The notes beneath the pieces are model-generated. The model was not told the origin of the DNA and did not search any database. It saw only the letters and a list, made by a program, of their open reading frames with translations. Made by a program: the position numbers and the translations under genes. 64,000 nucleotides of DNA from Icerya purchasi (lineage: Eukaryota > Arthropoda > Insecta > Hemiptera > Monophlebidae). Within the stretch, counting starts at the first letter, position 1, and each line of letters begins with the position of its first letter. Shown one piece after another: positions 35,510-47,599 of this stretch. The DNA lies in contig CM077115.1 of the NCBI GenBank assembly GCA_039619475.1, forward strand, positions 510,404,815-510,468,814, given 5' to 3'.

Positions 35510-36196
35510 CGGTATATTAATAAATATAGGAATTTGGAACAAAATACAAATATAACAAATAAATTTAAATGTATAAACGATATTATATACTATTTAGAAA
35601 CGTTTTCGGGCATATATGATTAGCTAAAAATTAATCATACAAATAAAACCACACGAAGTTTTGTAATCGGAACAAAAACCCTAAAAAAAATACTGAAGTC
35701 AATAACAGTTTATTTATATAGTTAAAATTAACAATTTGAAGGTGGTATGAAACAATTTCAAAAAAAGAATATAAATGGGGGGGGGGGTGCTTACATATAT
35801 AACAGAGGTGGGGGTATGTCTACAATATTAACCGGTGGTGAATTGTGTTGCAAGATAAATAATGAATTTGAACGGACACGTTAAGAACAATAGTGTATGA
35901 ACGATATAAAATACGCAGAAAACCATAATAAATACGAAACAATTTAAAACATTTTTATTGAAATTTCTTTATACCACCTTCAAACTGTTAATTTTGAACA
36001 ATATGACAATACTCTGCTTTCCATATTGACTTCAGTGTGTTTTTAGGGTTTGTTCTGATCGCACGCTTTGCGAGGTTTTATTTGCACTATTCATTTTTAG
36101 CTGATCATCTATGCCCAAAAACGTTTGTTTTTATAAATTAAAATTTTTGTTATATTTGTACTCTATTCTAAATTGCTATATTTATATTTAATAAAG
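35510..36196. repeat. large foldback element (about 240-bp arms)
   Basis: The left arm, about 35,510-35,760, is an imperfect reverse complement of about 35,959-36,196. Matching blocks include GAAGTCAATA, AACAATTTGAAGGTGGTATG, TTGTTATATTTGTA and the CGTTTT(C/T)GGGCAT(A/C) segment. The 200-bp centre contains a G10 run and is non-coding. It differs in sequence from the 18.7-kb foldback, so it is a separate family. Confidence 0.78.
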
Positions 36197-36270
36197 GTAG
36201 CGCGCTAGCCTAGCAGTTAAGGTGGTTAACTAACAAATCAGAGGTGTTCCTAGGTTATCGAGACTTGTTT
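36187..36270 (+). repeat. tRNA-derived SINE-like fragment
   Basis: TAGCCTAGCAGTTAAGG resembles an A box, and AGAGGTGTTCCTAGGTTATCGAG resembles a damaged B box at normal spacing. It directly abuts the foldback. Weak evidence. Confidence 0.35.
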
Positions 36271-36870
36271 TGTTCCAGATTCCAAATCGCTCTCAGATTT
36301 ATATCTAATCTGAAATTTAATATTGGTTATACCAGAGAATTATCTGAAAAGTAAAAGCGGATCCCATGAGAAAGGAACTGGCCTCCGCCAATTTTCATCA
36401 GTGCCATTGGACTTATTATATTGTGAACCTTAACTTCATAATCCCCCCAACGCCCCTTGTCAAGGGTATACTTTATATTTAACAAACAGTATGTTAAATG
36501 ATTCTGTATTATATTAATAAATATTTCGGATAATGGCAACGGTGTTATTTAGCATGAACTGACGAAGGCGGTAATGATAGCGAACAACGAAATGAAAAGG
36601 CGATGAAGCCTTGCCGTCCTATCGAAAAAGGTTATTTTTAATAACAAATTAAAGACACCTGTTACTGGTAAAGTAATCTGCGCTGACAAAGTAGTGAAAG
36701 AGCATATAGTTTTGGTTCGTCATTATGATGAATGGAACTGTTGATTGCCAGAAAGAAAAAAAAAAGTTTTCACATTTCAGAAAAAATTCAAAACCATTTT
36801 TAGGTCATCGGCTCATACAGACTTGTATCACACACAGAGAAATCAGAGCTTTTCTATGGGTGTTATTATA
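36271..36870. other. no gene recognised
   Basis: No long frame, repeat or RNA gene seen. Confidence 0.45.
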
Positions 36871-37045
36871 CCGGGTGGTTACCCAGCCGGGAATTTTGTC
36901 GTAAAACCGAGAAAAAAAGTAAAAACAGCCAAAAATATATTTTTAATAAGAAAAAAATCATTTAAAACGAAAAATGAGTGCATCTTTTAATGTAATTTAC
37001 TCAAAATAAATTACGAAATTCTGTTTTATCTATTTATCTAATCTA
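36871..37045 (+). repeat. hAT-like non-autonomous repeat, copy 1, left part
   Basis: CCGGGTGGTTACCCAGCCGG starts a sequence closely matching 48,695-48,850 (shared AAAAACAGCCAAAAA and GTAATTTACTCAA). The match stops just before a different element, and the next part of the family resumes near 38,360. Confidence 0.65.
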
Positions 37046-37049
37046 ATAT

Positions 37050-37070
37050 CTTTAAACGAGTAATTCTTGT

Positions 37071-37122
<52 letters not shown>

Positions 37123-37552
37123 CGCGTATCTCGGAAACGGCTCTAACGATTTAGATGAAATTTGCACACAGGGGTATTTTGGGCCAATAAATCGACCTGT
37201 CGAGGTCTAATCCATGGCAAAATTCGGTTTCGCGTGTTTCAAATAGTTTTTAATATTTTCAGTATGATACGAATCAGGGTTGGTGGCGCGATCTTTTGAC
37301 TTATTTTTGATTTTCGAACGTCGTCAATTATCGGCTCTGGTAGTATCTTTGTGTACGACCGCCCCGGTGGCGTCAATACTGGTAGTGCAAAGCAATAAAA
37401 CATACGGTAGACAAAACATGCGAGCTCATAATTCCAGATATCTGGAATCGGCGAGGAACGAATAGACATAAAAAAGGCATCGCTCTTGGTTCTCAGCTGA
37501 TCAGCGGGCGGTCACGTAATGGCGTTTCGAAAATCATGCGCTACGCATGCAG

Positions 37553-37600
<48 letters not shown>

Positions 37601-38356
37601 ACAAAAAAAAAAACATAAACGAATCGAAAATATCGTAGCGAACAGTTCATTTTTTATTTTTTTTTGCAATAACTTTATATTTAAATAAAAAAAAAAAAAA
37701 CTGCTTTTTAATAGCTACTAAACAAAAAAAGAAAAGAAAATCGGTTAATAAACAAACAAGGACTTTGCCTATTTGTATGCCGATATTAAATGTTTCGCTT
37801 ATTTATATATTTGTTTGTGAAAGTGAATTATATTGAGAACATGTTGCGCACATTTTAAAAACTCCCTTACGTACAGTATACCCTTATTACATTTTGCAAT
37901 GATTTAGTCGGAAATTTTTTCCACTTGTTTAGAAAACAGCTGATCACAGGTAAAATTACAAGACGTCTTTTATTTGTTTTTATAAAACGAATAAACCCCG
38001 ATAGAGATAAAGCTGACGACGACCCCTTACATACCTAAAATATAATTTTTCTAATAAAAAACGTATAGAAATATATTCATAAAAATCAACGTGTGCAGTC
38101 ATTGAAAACATTTTCCAACCATCCGGAAAGCGAATTCGAACGACCTCTACATTGTTGTTGTGTTCAGTATTGAAAAGCAAAGTTGTATGTAAAGGGGCTT
38201 TAAATTCATGAATTAGTTTTAAAATATTTCATGTTTTGCGAATATGTAGAAGATTAAAATAAAGTTAAGAAGTACGTGATTCGTATCTAAGTATATTTTT
38301 CGATAAAACATGATTTTACAAAAAAAAATATCGAGCAAAGCTCGGTTGCCCAGGTA
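37050..38356 (+). mobile_element. nested Helentron-like element (tentative)
   Basis: It begins CTTTAAACGAGTAATTCTTG, then (TA)n at 37,075-37,121 and TTTCGCGTATCTCGGAAACG. It ends with a CGAGC-AAA-GCTCG hairpin (38,331-38,343) and GTTGCCCAGGTAT. A second (TA)n lies at 37,557-37,600. Microsatellites inside and a 3' hairpin recall Helentron/DINE-1-type elements. It splits the hAT-like repeat that is uninterrupted at 48.7 kb. No protein remains. Confidence 0.5.
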
Positions 38357-38550
38357 TTTCATATGAAATATATGCTGTGGCGGTCAAATATTATCGATAC
38401 TAACAAAAAAATTTCATTCTTTTTTTTTTTTTTTGTAATTCTAGTAATATGATATCAGGGGGATTTGGACCGGAAATACTGGGAGAATTAGGACCAGGAA
38501 AACCGGGGAATAAATCGGGAATTCAAAAATTACATTTGATTGGCCACCAC
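38357..38550 (+). repeat. hAT-like non-autonomous repeat, copy 1, right part
   Basis: It contains ATATGCTGTGGCGGTCAAA, the counterpart of ATATGCTGTAGCGGTCAAA at 48.86 kb. It ends in CCGG-rich sequence and GATTGGCCACC, a degenerate inverted match to the left end. Confidence 0.6.
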
Positions 38551-38614
38551 ATGTTATACATTTGGCTAGGTTGGTCGCGGACGGATTTTAGACGCTGAGA
38601 TATTCTAGACAACA

Positions 38615-38833
38615 ATGACACTGGAAAATGGTGCTCTAGCGATTTCTCCTGTCGTCGTTCGTTTCGACAATATCCAGGCAAGAAATGAGATAAACGTATA
38701 GGTTTTAGCGGTTGTTTGTTTGCAGATTTTTCGCGAAGCGGCGGTAACGACTAGAAACGCCGGCTATGAAACTCGAGACACTGTATCAGTTTTCCTATGT
38801 AATAAGGGGAAGACTGAAAAATATGGCACGTGA
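38615..38833 (+). CDS. possible small two-exon gene (uncertain)
   Basis: ATG at 38,615 in a good insect context (ACAACAATG) opens MTLENGALAISPVVVRF, continuing to CAG at 38,677, where a GC-type donor (GCAAGA) is possible. TTGTTTGTTTGCAG would accept at 38,726. The second part reads FREAAVTTRNAGYETRD and reaches TGA at 38,831. A 29-codon frame in another phase (38,823-38,912, MARENFAVNRFKNVLPML) overlaps its end. The 48-bp intron and rare donor make this weak. The protein is unrecognised. Confidence 0.25.
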
Positions 38834-38914
38834 AAATTTTGCTGTCAATCGATTCAAAAATGTTCTTCCTATGCTGAGAGACATGAAGAAGGTTAAAGAG
38901 GTGCCGAAATAGGC

Positions 38915-39399
38915 AATCAATAGTTTTTATCAGTAATAATGCAGTACATTGTTGCGCGCCATCTAAAAAAAAAAAAAAATGCGATTTTAGGCGATTCCGA
39001 TTTGCCGGTTGAACGTCTGAACGTTGCATAAATCGTTTGAAAGAATAGGAGATGAGTTTCAGAATGACCTCGATTATCAGTTGTCTGTTCTTTACTCTGT
39101 AAATAGATCAGACACGTATTATAATATCAACGTCTGTAGTGTGCGTTCTGTCAATAAAATTGATAAGGGATGACTTTACAGCATGAGAGATGGTCGTACT
39201 CGGAATTGCGAGCTGAAAAAATCTCAGTTTAATTTTTTCGAAAATATTTCGTATAACTTCGTATATATATGTATATACATTTATATAGTATTATCTGCTT
39301 TTTTATGAAAACGTGAAATCTTTCAATTTCGTACTTTATCTGTTACTTAAAAATCGTAATTTCCTTTTAGGTCCCTGAAACCGTATTATTATTTTGAAT
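38915..39399. other. no gene recognised
   Basis: No supported feature. Short A run near 38,967. Confidence 0.45.
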
Positions 39400-39685
39400 T
39401 TGTTTTTGGTGAAATCTGTTCGAGGTGTGTCGATAGATTGTCGTCGACTTTTTCTAATCGCATTTGTCGAAACAGGCCGAGTAATTTCTACATTTCCTCT
39501 TTTGTAATATTCAGTTCAGTGTCGGGCAATGTACTCAATCGTGCGTATGTTTCAATATCATTTAGTCGTTTGTTTGTATAATTTATCGCTTTTGCACCGT
39601 AACTATTTCCGTTTGGTCGGATGTCGTGTTTTCCGTTTTCTTGTTCCTCAGCGCCGATTACTACGCGATTTTGTCGTTACGCACT
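39400..39685 (-). pseudogene. fossil coding sequence of unknown family
   Basis: On the minus strand a protein-like frame reads VVIGAEEQENGKHDIRPN, KAINYTNKRLNDIETYARL and PDTELNITKEEM, then a TAG, then KLLGLFRQMRLEKVDDNL and a final stop near 39,400. Composition is like a real soluble helical protein, and one in-frame stop is the only break. I do not recognise it. It could be a processed pseudogene, a TE-encoded protein or a real exon with a sequence error. A TTCTTCACAG acceptor lies upstream, but a stop intervenes. Confidence 0.4.
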
Positions 39686-42600
39686 CTGTCCGCTCTGTGA
39701 AGAAGTAGTGTGTAGTTAGCGTTTTTGCGAAACAAATAATTACGCTGCACTTTCCTAAATCGAATTACACTCCATTTTAGTTGTTAGGAGGAAACCGTGC
39801 AATATCCGAATTAATCGAACGACAGTGAGAGAATCCTTCTGCAAATCTAAAACCCGTACAAAAGAAAATACTAAATATCGCGCCAACAATAATCGTAGAC
39901 AATTATCGCAGTGACGCAATCGTAGAAGTGCTAATTCAAATTTGCTTCGTAAGCATCGCGATATGTCCATACTTTCATAATAACCGGTCGAATAATGAAC
40001 ATTTCCTATTAATCGTGTTAATTTGGAAAAATCCTCCCTGGCCGATAATTAAAAGTAAAATAAAAATTAATGTACAAGAATATATACGGTGTCGCGTCAG
40101 GATGCTCGGTTTGATTTTTTTTATGTATTATTATTATGTTCGATCCAGAGTGATGGTGTTGACAAGGACCGACGATTAATATAAATTACTAACAGTTAAT
40201 ACGTTTAGATATTTAACTTGTTTTTTTTTTTTTTTTGTAATAGTTTATCATGTCTCATCATTAATTATTTTTCTCTAATTATTTAGACATCTGTTACTCG
40301 TTGGTAGAAATAATGATTTAAAGTGCTTTCATTAATTCTAACACAGTTCGTTTGAAAGAAATTAATAGTCTGCTTTTGTGTTTCTTTATCGTATTGTTCA
40401 TTGTAGTAGTATATTGTGTAGGTTGTTGTAGAGTATCGATGCCAGTATTTTTTCAGGGAAGACTTTTTCTACAAAATGTCTGCTCCAAGTGCGCGGTCGC
40501 TCTGAATACAATCGTCTTCAATACCGTAACCGAATATACACGTTCTATTACGAACTATAAATTTTGGTGACGTAGTAGCGTAATGAATAAAGGGGAGGAT
40601 GGAATTGTGGAGACGACATTGTAAAAGTTGTATCGAATGAAAAATATGTGTGTATAAAGTATTTCATTTGCTTTTTTGAAATACTTTGCGAACAATAAAA
40701 CCTAACCCCCAGCTACCATAACGTAATTGTTAAGGTGTCGCGAAGAAAGCGCACAGTGAATTAAGCACACACACACACACAGAAGGAAATAATCTTTAGA
40801 CCTCAGCATTTTGTAGGGGAGATTAATTTTTCTTCATTGTCAAGTTGGATGATAATATCTGATTCCGATTAAATCCAGCCTCTGGACTGGCTAAATGATT
40901 ACTAGTAACTTCGTTAATGTTTATGTTACAATTTTAAATCAACACTATAGCTTCGTCAATATTATATCTTCAGTTTTTTCATATTTCTATATCTGTTTAC
41001 AAGTTTATTTTTTGTTTTTTACAATTTCTAGCTAAGTTTTTTTCTAGGCAAAAAAAAAAACTGTCTTCAAACAAGCCGTAATATCGCCAGTTTCTTCTCA
41101 TATTTCTTCACGATTCTTTCCAACTTGTACAGGTGTGCTATTAATTTTCGACAAATTGTACACTTATTTCGCACATTTCTATCTGTGCGCTTTTTTCGCA
41201 CAGTCTTTGGTAAGATGCAGCGGTGTTCCCTTTAAAATGGAATATTTAAATCCGGCTACCGCACATTGAAAGCGTAGAAAATTTTCACCTTTCATGCTCT
41301 AGCTTAATGTACCCCTTAGTTAACGAACAAATAATAATAATTTTAAATTTAATTTAAATTTATTTTTAAACAAACTTCGTAATTTGTAACTAATTGAACC
41401 GCAGTTGTTATAAGTACTTTTTTTTGACATGAGCGTAACAGTTAAAATGGGTATGATTTAAAAGCTTGTGAAAGTAATGTTATTCGGTGAAATTTAACTT
41501 CTGACGGTTATGAAAAGAAACGAGGAAATCGGAAATGTCAGTAATAGTCCACTATGTTTCGCATACTGGGAATTCCTGTTTAACAGTATTCTTAGTTACT
41601 CAATGAAATGTTACGCTAAAAGGGAATTTTATCGTTAGATAATGATCAATGTTCTAATCATTATACATATGTATATCCGTTAAAACATAATAATAATAAA
41701 TAAGCTTATTTGGTAACATTCGATTCTTATTGTATAATACGTAACTTTGAGGATAATCATAGAGGCAATCAGGAGGGTATAGAAAGAAACTGTTTCCTCT
41801 GTTTTACGAAAATTTTAAAAGTGTCTTTAACAAATAATTAAAGTTAAAGTCGCAGATATGCTCGTTAACTCGTTTGCTTTCTTTTTTTTTTCATTTTCAC
41901 TAGTTAAAAATTTAGCTCCTGTTAGGAAACCTCTATTTCTTCAAATTTATACCCTTTGCACGGCAGGAAATATGCACGGCAGGAAATATGCACGGCAGGA
42001 AATCTGCTCGCCAAACATTGCTTCATAGAATTCTCTTTCGTTAGCTTTTAGTGTAGTGCGTTTTTTTTTTTTTTTTTTTTTTTTTTTGTCACGATCGTTC
42101 GAGATTGCGCATAAGTCGGTCTAGATTCTCAATATCAAATTCTATAGTAGTAAATCGATTTGTATGCTTTGATCACCTAAGCGATCATTTTGGAGAAGAT
42201 ATTAATCATTTAGTTTTTAATAGTAGTTAATTTGTAGACTTGTTCTCTTCGATTAAATAATCTAACTAGTGTCTCCAGTCGAAACTGAAATTAAATTTTT
42301 TATTGTACGATCGTTTTAATTACGGTTTACGAATAAAATTTAAATACGCTTATTTAAATTTACCAATATTGTTAAAAAAAAAAAAATAAATCAGCTTTTT
42401 ATTTCTAAATAAGCATAAAAAATACGAGTATAATATTCACCAATACGTTTTTTCTCTTGTAGAATATATTTTTTATAAAAAAATAAAAGTTTACCTAATT
42501 AATAACCGTAATTAAAAAATCTAATATGATAATTCGGGAACTACAATTTTTCAGCATTTTCATGAAGTAAATTGGATCGGCCATCGTGTAAATTTTACGG

Positions 42601-43199
42601 GCAGCACTAACTGCTCATTGGGGGGGGGGGGTGTAGATGCTGTTTTTTGGGGACTGTACATTGGACTTTTAATAAAAATATCTGCTCGTCTTTTTTTCTC
42701 TGTCGTGGTTCTGAAAGGTATCGTTCAATTGTTTGTTGATTACTAATGTTTTCTCATCAGAAAAATTATCCGATCAAGAGGAAGTTGTCAGACATTTTCT
42801 ACAAACTCTTTTCTTTTTTTTTTCAAATTAAAATTGGGTATGGTAGGTTTCACAGGAAGTTCACATATCAGTCAATTTTCGGTGTTCTTAAAGAATGAAG
42901 TAAATCAGTGAAGGATGATCTTTGGATTTTTGGAAATCATTTGTTTGTGGAATCGGTAATTTTTTTTTTTTTCGTTTCATATTTGTTATTACACCAGCTT
43001 TATTGTCATCCTGAGTTTCTAATTTACTGTTTAGCAATGATACTAGCAGTTTTATAAAAAGATAAATCGTGTGTAACTTTATAAAAAAATGTTAAAACAT
43101 CTGTGACGTGTTTTGAAAGTTTCCAGTTCGAGGGAGAAATTGTGTTTATTCGACCATAATCCGCGCTGTATCAGTTGACTACTTTTTTTTCTTCCAAAA
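39686..43199. other. no gene recognised
   Basis: AT-rich, with poly(T) at 40,220-40,235 and 42,061-42,087, (CA)n near 40,768, and G12 at 42,620. A degenerate tRNA-like head is possible near 40,710. Nothing coding is supported. Confidence 0.5.
41957..42004 (+). repeat. 16-bp tandem repeat (3 copies)
   Basis: TGCACGGCAGGAAATA is repeated three times, the last with a substitution. Confidence 0.9.
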
Positions 43200-43577
43200 G
43201 TCTCTGTAACATTAAATATGTGCTATTCTCTTCTTCCCGCTTCTCGCTTTCCTTTTTTCTCTATCTTCTTCTCCTTTCTGTCCCCTCCAGAACTCTGATT
43301 CTCGTTTTGAATGCGACGAAAACCATGTTTTCTTTGAATGCGTAGCTCTTGTTATCGAACGTTCCTTTTTGTACTCGAAAATCTTGGCTCTTAGCCTTCC
43401 GGCTCCTTACAGTGTACTTCCTTTATCCTTTTTCCTTCCCATCGCCGGCAATAATTCCTTTACTTCTATCCCTTGTTCTTTTCATCTCCTATCGTCTCAA
43501 AATCTAATTCCCTAGCATAATAAATTCAAGTGCTTGGATTAAAGCCAAAGGCGAGCCAACAGAAAAAAAAAAAAAAA
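43200..43577 (+). pseudogene. I-clade LINE 3' end with poly(A)
   Basis: Translation gives FCPLQNSDSRFECDENHVFF and then ERSFLYSKILALSLPAPY, the C-terminal zinc-like motif of I-type LINEs. The same motif occurs at 45.3 kb (CDADHVFFRCSSLFVERSAL). It ends in poly(A) at 43,562-43,576, directly against the hAT transposase relic. Confidence 0.8.
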
Positions 43578-44075
43578 GTACTATGCCACTTAAATTCAAC
43601 ATCTTGCATTAAACAATGCGTTGCAAGTCCACGCTAATTTTGGCATTCAGCCAGTTTTCCAATCGCTTGCTCGCTGCGTTTAAAATGACTCACTGTTTTC
43701 TTGCAATTTTTTATAACCTTTTCGTTTTGCTCTTCTATAAATAAGGCATCTATGGTCACTAATTGTAATGCATGAGCCGCACAGCCTAATGAATTATAAT
43801 GATCACGTATAGCACAGATCATATTTGCTGCATTATCACGAATAATAAGAAAAAGTTTTTCGTTAATGTTCTATTCATTGATCATTTCTGTTGGTTTCTT
43901 TTTATGTTATTCGTTGGTGTGAATACCACTACGTCTATCAAAATTTTTAGGTGTTGTAATTGCGCAATAAATTCTCCCATGAAACTGAAAAGTGATCATG
44001 TTTTACTAGGATTTTTCCAAATATCACATGTTTCACTTAACCATTTACACTTTGTAAGGAGATGATCCATTATCT
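43578..44075 (-). pseudogene. hAT transposase fragment
   Basis: On the minus strand: WLSETCDIWKNPSKT, a region with several shifts, then IIRDNAANMICAIRDHYNSL (second catalytic D within RDNAANM) and CAAHALQLVTIDALF. Next come VSHFKRSEQAIGKL and QDVEFKWHST, which correspond to the hAT positions usually read as (L/I)QDVxTRWNST. The order is that of the hAT RNase-H-like core. It ends at the LINE poly(A) junction, so the LINE probably inserted into it. Confidence 0.82.
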
Positions 44076-44164
44076 TATTTTTGAATTTATCCAATAATGC
44101 TAATACACTAATTATTGTTTTAATGAGAATCTTAAGTCCTAATAACAATAATAATAATAATACA

Positions 44165-44885
44165 TTAACACAATAGAGGAAAAGAAAGAAAAATGGATCA
44201 GTAAAGCAATATACGGCAAACATCTAAACATCATGAGTACCAAAGGAATCAGAAAAGATTTAATATGTACACCTGGTTAAAAAAGGGAGAATTGTACCCG
44301 GAAACGGAAGGCTTTGTACTCGCTATACAGGATGATCAAGTAATATCAACAAAAAGCTACCAAAAATATATAATTAAAGATAAGAATATGCAAAATGATC
44401 CGTGTAGAAAATGCCACCAAACAAAGGAAATCATGTAGCACATAACAAGAGGTTGTTGCTTGCTAGCAGCAACAGAATACACAATAATGTAACAGAAATA
44501 ATTCATCGTGAAATATCAAAAAAACATAATTTAATAACCGATAATCAGTCATATTACAAATATAACCCAAAAAGAGTTTTAGAAAACAAAACAAACTATA
44601 TTCGGATACAGTAATATTAACGGATCATACAGTTAAATAGATCAGATATAATATTAATCAACAAACAAACAAGAAATACATACTTAATAAATATAACGGT
44701 ACCTAATGATAACAACGTAGGGAAGAAATATAATGAAAAAATATTGGAACATACACCATTAACAACAGAAATCAAACAGATCTGGAAGCAGCAAAAAGTT
44801 ATTATAGCAGTACCATTAATACTATCAGTTACAGGAATAACTATGAACTCCTTCTTAGAAGGATTAAACATATACGTTCACTCAT
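44165..44885 (+). pseudogene. LINE with restriction-like endonuclease, C-terminal fragment
   Basis: Pieces in order: KKGELYPETEGFVLAIQDDQ, CRKCHQ...HITRGC (CCHC), then RSDIILINKQTRNTYLINIT and VPNDNNVGKKYNEKILEH. This is the arrangement of Dong/R4-type LINEs, where a CCHC motif precedes a PD..D restriction-like endonuclease. The expected RPD is RSD, and the LID-type Asp is Asn, so two putative active-site residues are lost. Stops occur near 44,435 and later. Confidence 0.7.
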
Positions 44886-45580
44886 TCACAATCTTTCCCA
44901 TCTCCGTTCAATCAATATTGATTTGCTGTGGATACCTAGCCACCCGGGCATATTTGGTAATGAAGCGGCTGATTCCTTGGCTCGGGCTGCTGCTGCCTCC
45001 TCTCGTCTTTTTTAAAGAAAAATTCCATCCGATAACCTCCTATCAATTTGTAAAAGCTTCCATATCAGATCATGGTATCGGATAGTTACGCTTCCTTCTT
45101 TTCTAATAATTATTCATTTCATCTGTCTATTCAGCCTACTCTTCCTGCGTATTCACGGTTTCTTTTGCATCCCTTTCTTCTTCGATATTCTGATGTTGTT
45201 TCCATTGTTCGTATGCGCTTTGGCCATTCTTTGCTGTCATTATCTAAATTTCGTTTTTCCTTGATTTCTTCTCCACACTGTCCTCTCCATCTGGATGATG
45301 TAGTTATTTGCGACGCCGATCATGTGTTTTTCCGTTGTTCATCTCTCTTCGTGGAGCGTTCTGCCTTATATTCTTATTTGCTGAAGCTTGGACTTCCTAC
45401 TCCTTATTGTGCTTCCTATATATTGTCCTTTCCTTCCCCACTAATTATTCCTTTTATCTGTTTCTTTTTAGATAAAATTTCTGATCGGATTAAAATATAA
45501 CCGACTTCTTTCCTTACCTTTTGTTTCTGGGTAAAGGTCCTTGGTTGACGAGCCCAAAATAAAATAAAAAAAAAGATTAA
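44886..45580 (+). pseudogene. I-clade LINE C-terminus and 3' UTR
   Basis: It starts in the end of RNase H (LLWIPSHPGIFGNEAADSLA, with the conserved H-P-G and A-D). After a shift come IVRMRFGHSLLSLSKFRF and CDADHVFFRCSSLFVERSAL, then KISDRIKI and a stop. The 3' UTR GGTCCTTGGTTGACGAGCC recurs in the copy at 48.43 kb. A short A-rich tail follows. It abuts the preceding LINE fragment. Confidence 0.85.
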
Positions 45581-47599
45581 ACATTCTTCAGATTCCAAAA
45601 TACACACACACAAAAGCACAAAAAGCGGAATTTCATGATCATCTGACCGTTGGAATAATTTTGTATATGTACCTTTTGTTACTAAGCTAGAACTATTTTT
45701 TTTTTTTTTTTAATGGATTCATCAACATGTACATTGGCCCAAGAATAGCGGAACAGAGGGGTAAGATAGACTCAGGTTCTTACACGATCAGAGATAGCCG
45801 ACAGAAAGAAATCAAGAGTTAGAATAACCGAAGGAAGGAAGAGAATGAATGAAGCATAGTATGGAACGAGAATACCGGTTTGTAAGAGGACGGAATAAAA
45901 AGAAGCTTGTTCAGTAGAAAGCGACGAACAACAGAACATTATATGATCGGGATCAAGAACTATTTATACAAGATTTTTAGGCGATGGAATAGAGTTTTTT
46001 GTTTTATTTTTTTAAATTTTAATTTCCAGTTTTAATTCATCTTTTTAAAGTTGTTTGTGTTTTGCGTTGTGGAATTTAGAAAAATGTTTTAAATCGTATA
46101 TTGTTTGTTTTTTAGTTTCTTGGCTACGTAATGAATAAAATTTATTATATAATTTTCAGATTTCTCCGGATGGGTCTTTTGCCATTTATTGTAATATTTC
46201 TAAATAGGATTTTTTTTAAATTTTCACGATTTTTTGTTACACTTGAACAATAAAATTTTTAACATGTTTTTATGAAATTTTAATGACCTACATTTTTGTT
46301 CCTTAGTCAACAAAAATTTAACGAGTTTCAGTTGTTAATGTTATTTTAGTTTAATTTATCCAAGATACAGATATAGCATTACTTTTAGAAAAGTAAATTA
46401 TAACAGGACGGGATTTAAAAAATTACGAAAGAGGAAAATAAAATTTTAAATTTAAATAATAGTGCCTGGTGACCAAGCTTTGTTCAAATTTATTTTGACC
46501 TTGCAGATCAGTCAAACTATATTCAGGCGTTTCGCAAACATTTAAATATACAACAATAATAAACACGAAATATGAAAGTTCCAACTTTGCATAACTGTAC
46601 CTTTTTAATTTTGAAAGTGGATTGTAGTTTGCGTAATATTTAAAATCACGCCATATAAATATCGTGAATAATTTAAATTTTCTATTTAATAAGGTAAATA
46701 AGTGAATTATTCTTTATTTATTATTAAACACTAAATACAAGTTTTATCATCAACTCTAACACTGTTTTTCTAAACCGCGAAAACCCCTAATTTATCAATG
46801 TAGGCAAAATCGTTACAGCCGCTTTCAACAATTCAGCTACATATATAGTCGTGTAGATATCGTTTCTGCTCAATATTGTAAAAACAAAATAAAAACTTTT
46901 ATCAAAAAATCAATTTTAGCCATCTGTCGCAATTTTTTTTTTTTACGACAAATAAAAATCGGCGTTGGGAATATAGCGCCTGTTCTCATTTAAGTGCTTG
47001 AAATTGTGTGATACTTTTAAATTTTTAACTAATGCATTTTTGCTAATGTACATTTTTACCTTTAACCTTTTAAGTATATTTTATCAAAAACCTCATTAAA
47101 ATGTGATATAAACGGTCGTGTTAAATGAAACGGGAATTATTAGAAAGCAAACATCAATAAGCGAAATTATTAATAATTCTGAGACTGGTGAAAAACAAGA
47201 ACTACGGAACAATACACAACTAATTACATAATCAGGTTAAAAGATTAACTGATAACATCCGCGAACAGTGAATTCACTTTTCCAGTTGTACCGTTTGAGT
47301 GGAACAAAATGAATTAGTTGATGTCACTTTCGTTTCTCTAAAAAGAAGAAATAATTTCGAATTTTTTACGCGTCTATTTTCAGGGTTAATCGATAGTATG
47401 GAATTAGTTTGTGAGAGCGGAGGATACGAATAAAATAAAAATTATATCTAAAGGAAATTTTGAAAACTTATTGTAAAAGAAATTGCAAATATTCTTGTAT
47501 GGAAAGTTTACAGGGGAAATAAAATGAAAAAAAAAAAAAATTGAATAAAAAAAAAGAATACGTCAGAATTAGGAAGCTTTCAAAAAAAAAAAACAAAAA
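45581..47599. other. no gene recognised
   Basis: AT-rich. A charged open stretch near 45,770-45,990 might be a decayed TE frame, but nothing identifiable was seen. Confidence 0.45.

Noticed and set aside
40705..40765. A-box-like TAATTGTTAAGGTGTCGCG
   Set aside because: No B box at proper spacing.
45760..45990. Charged open stretch resembling a TE frame
   Set aside because: No motif, and it is interrupted by stops.
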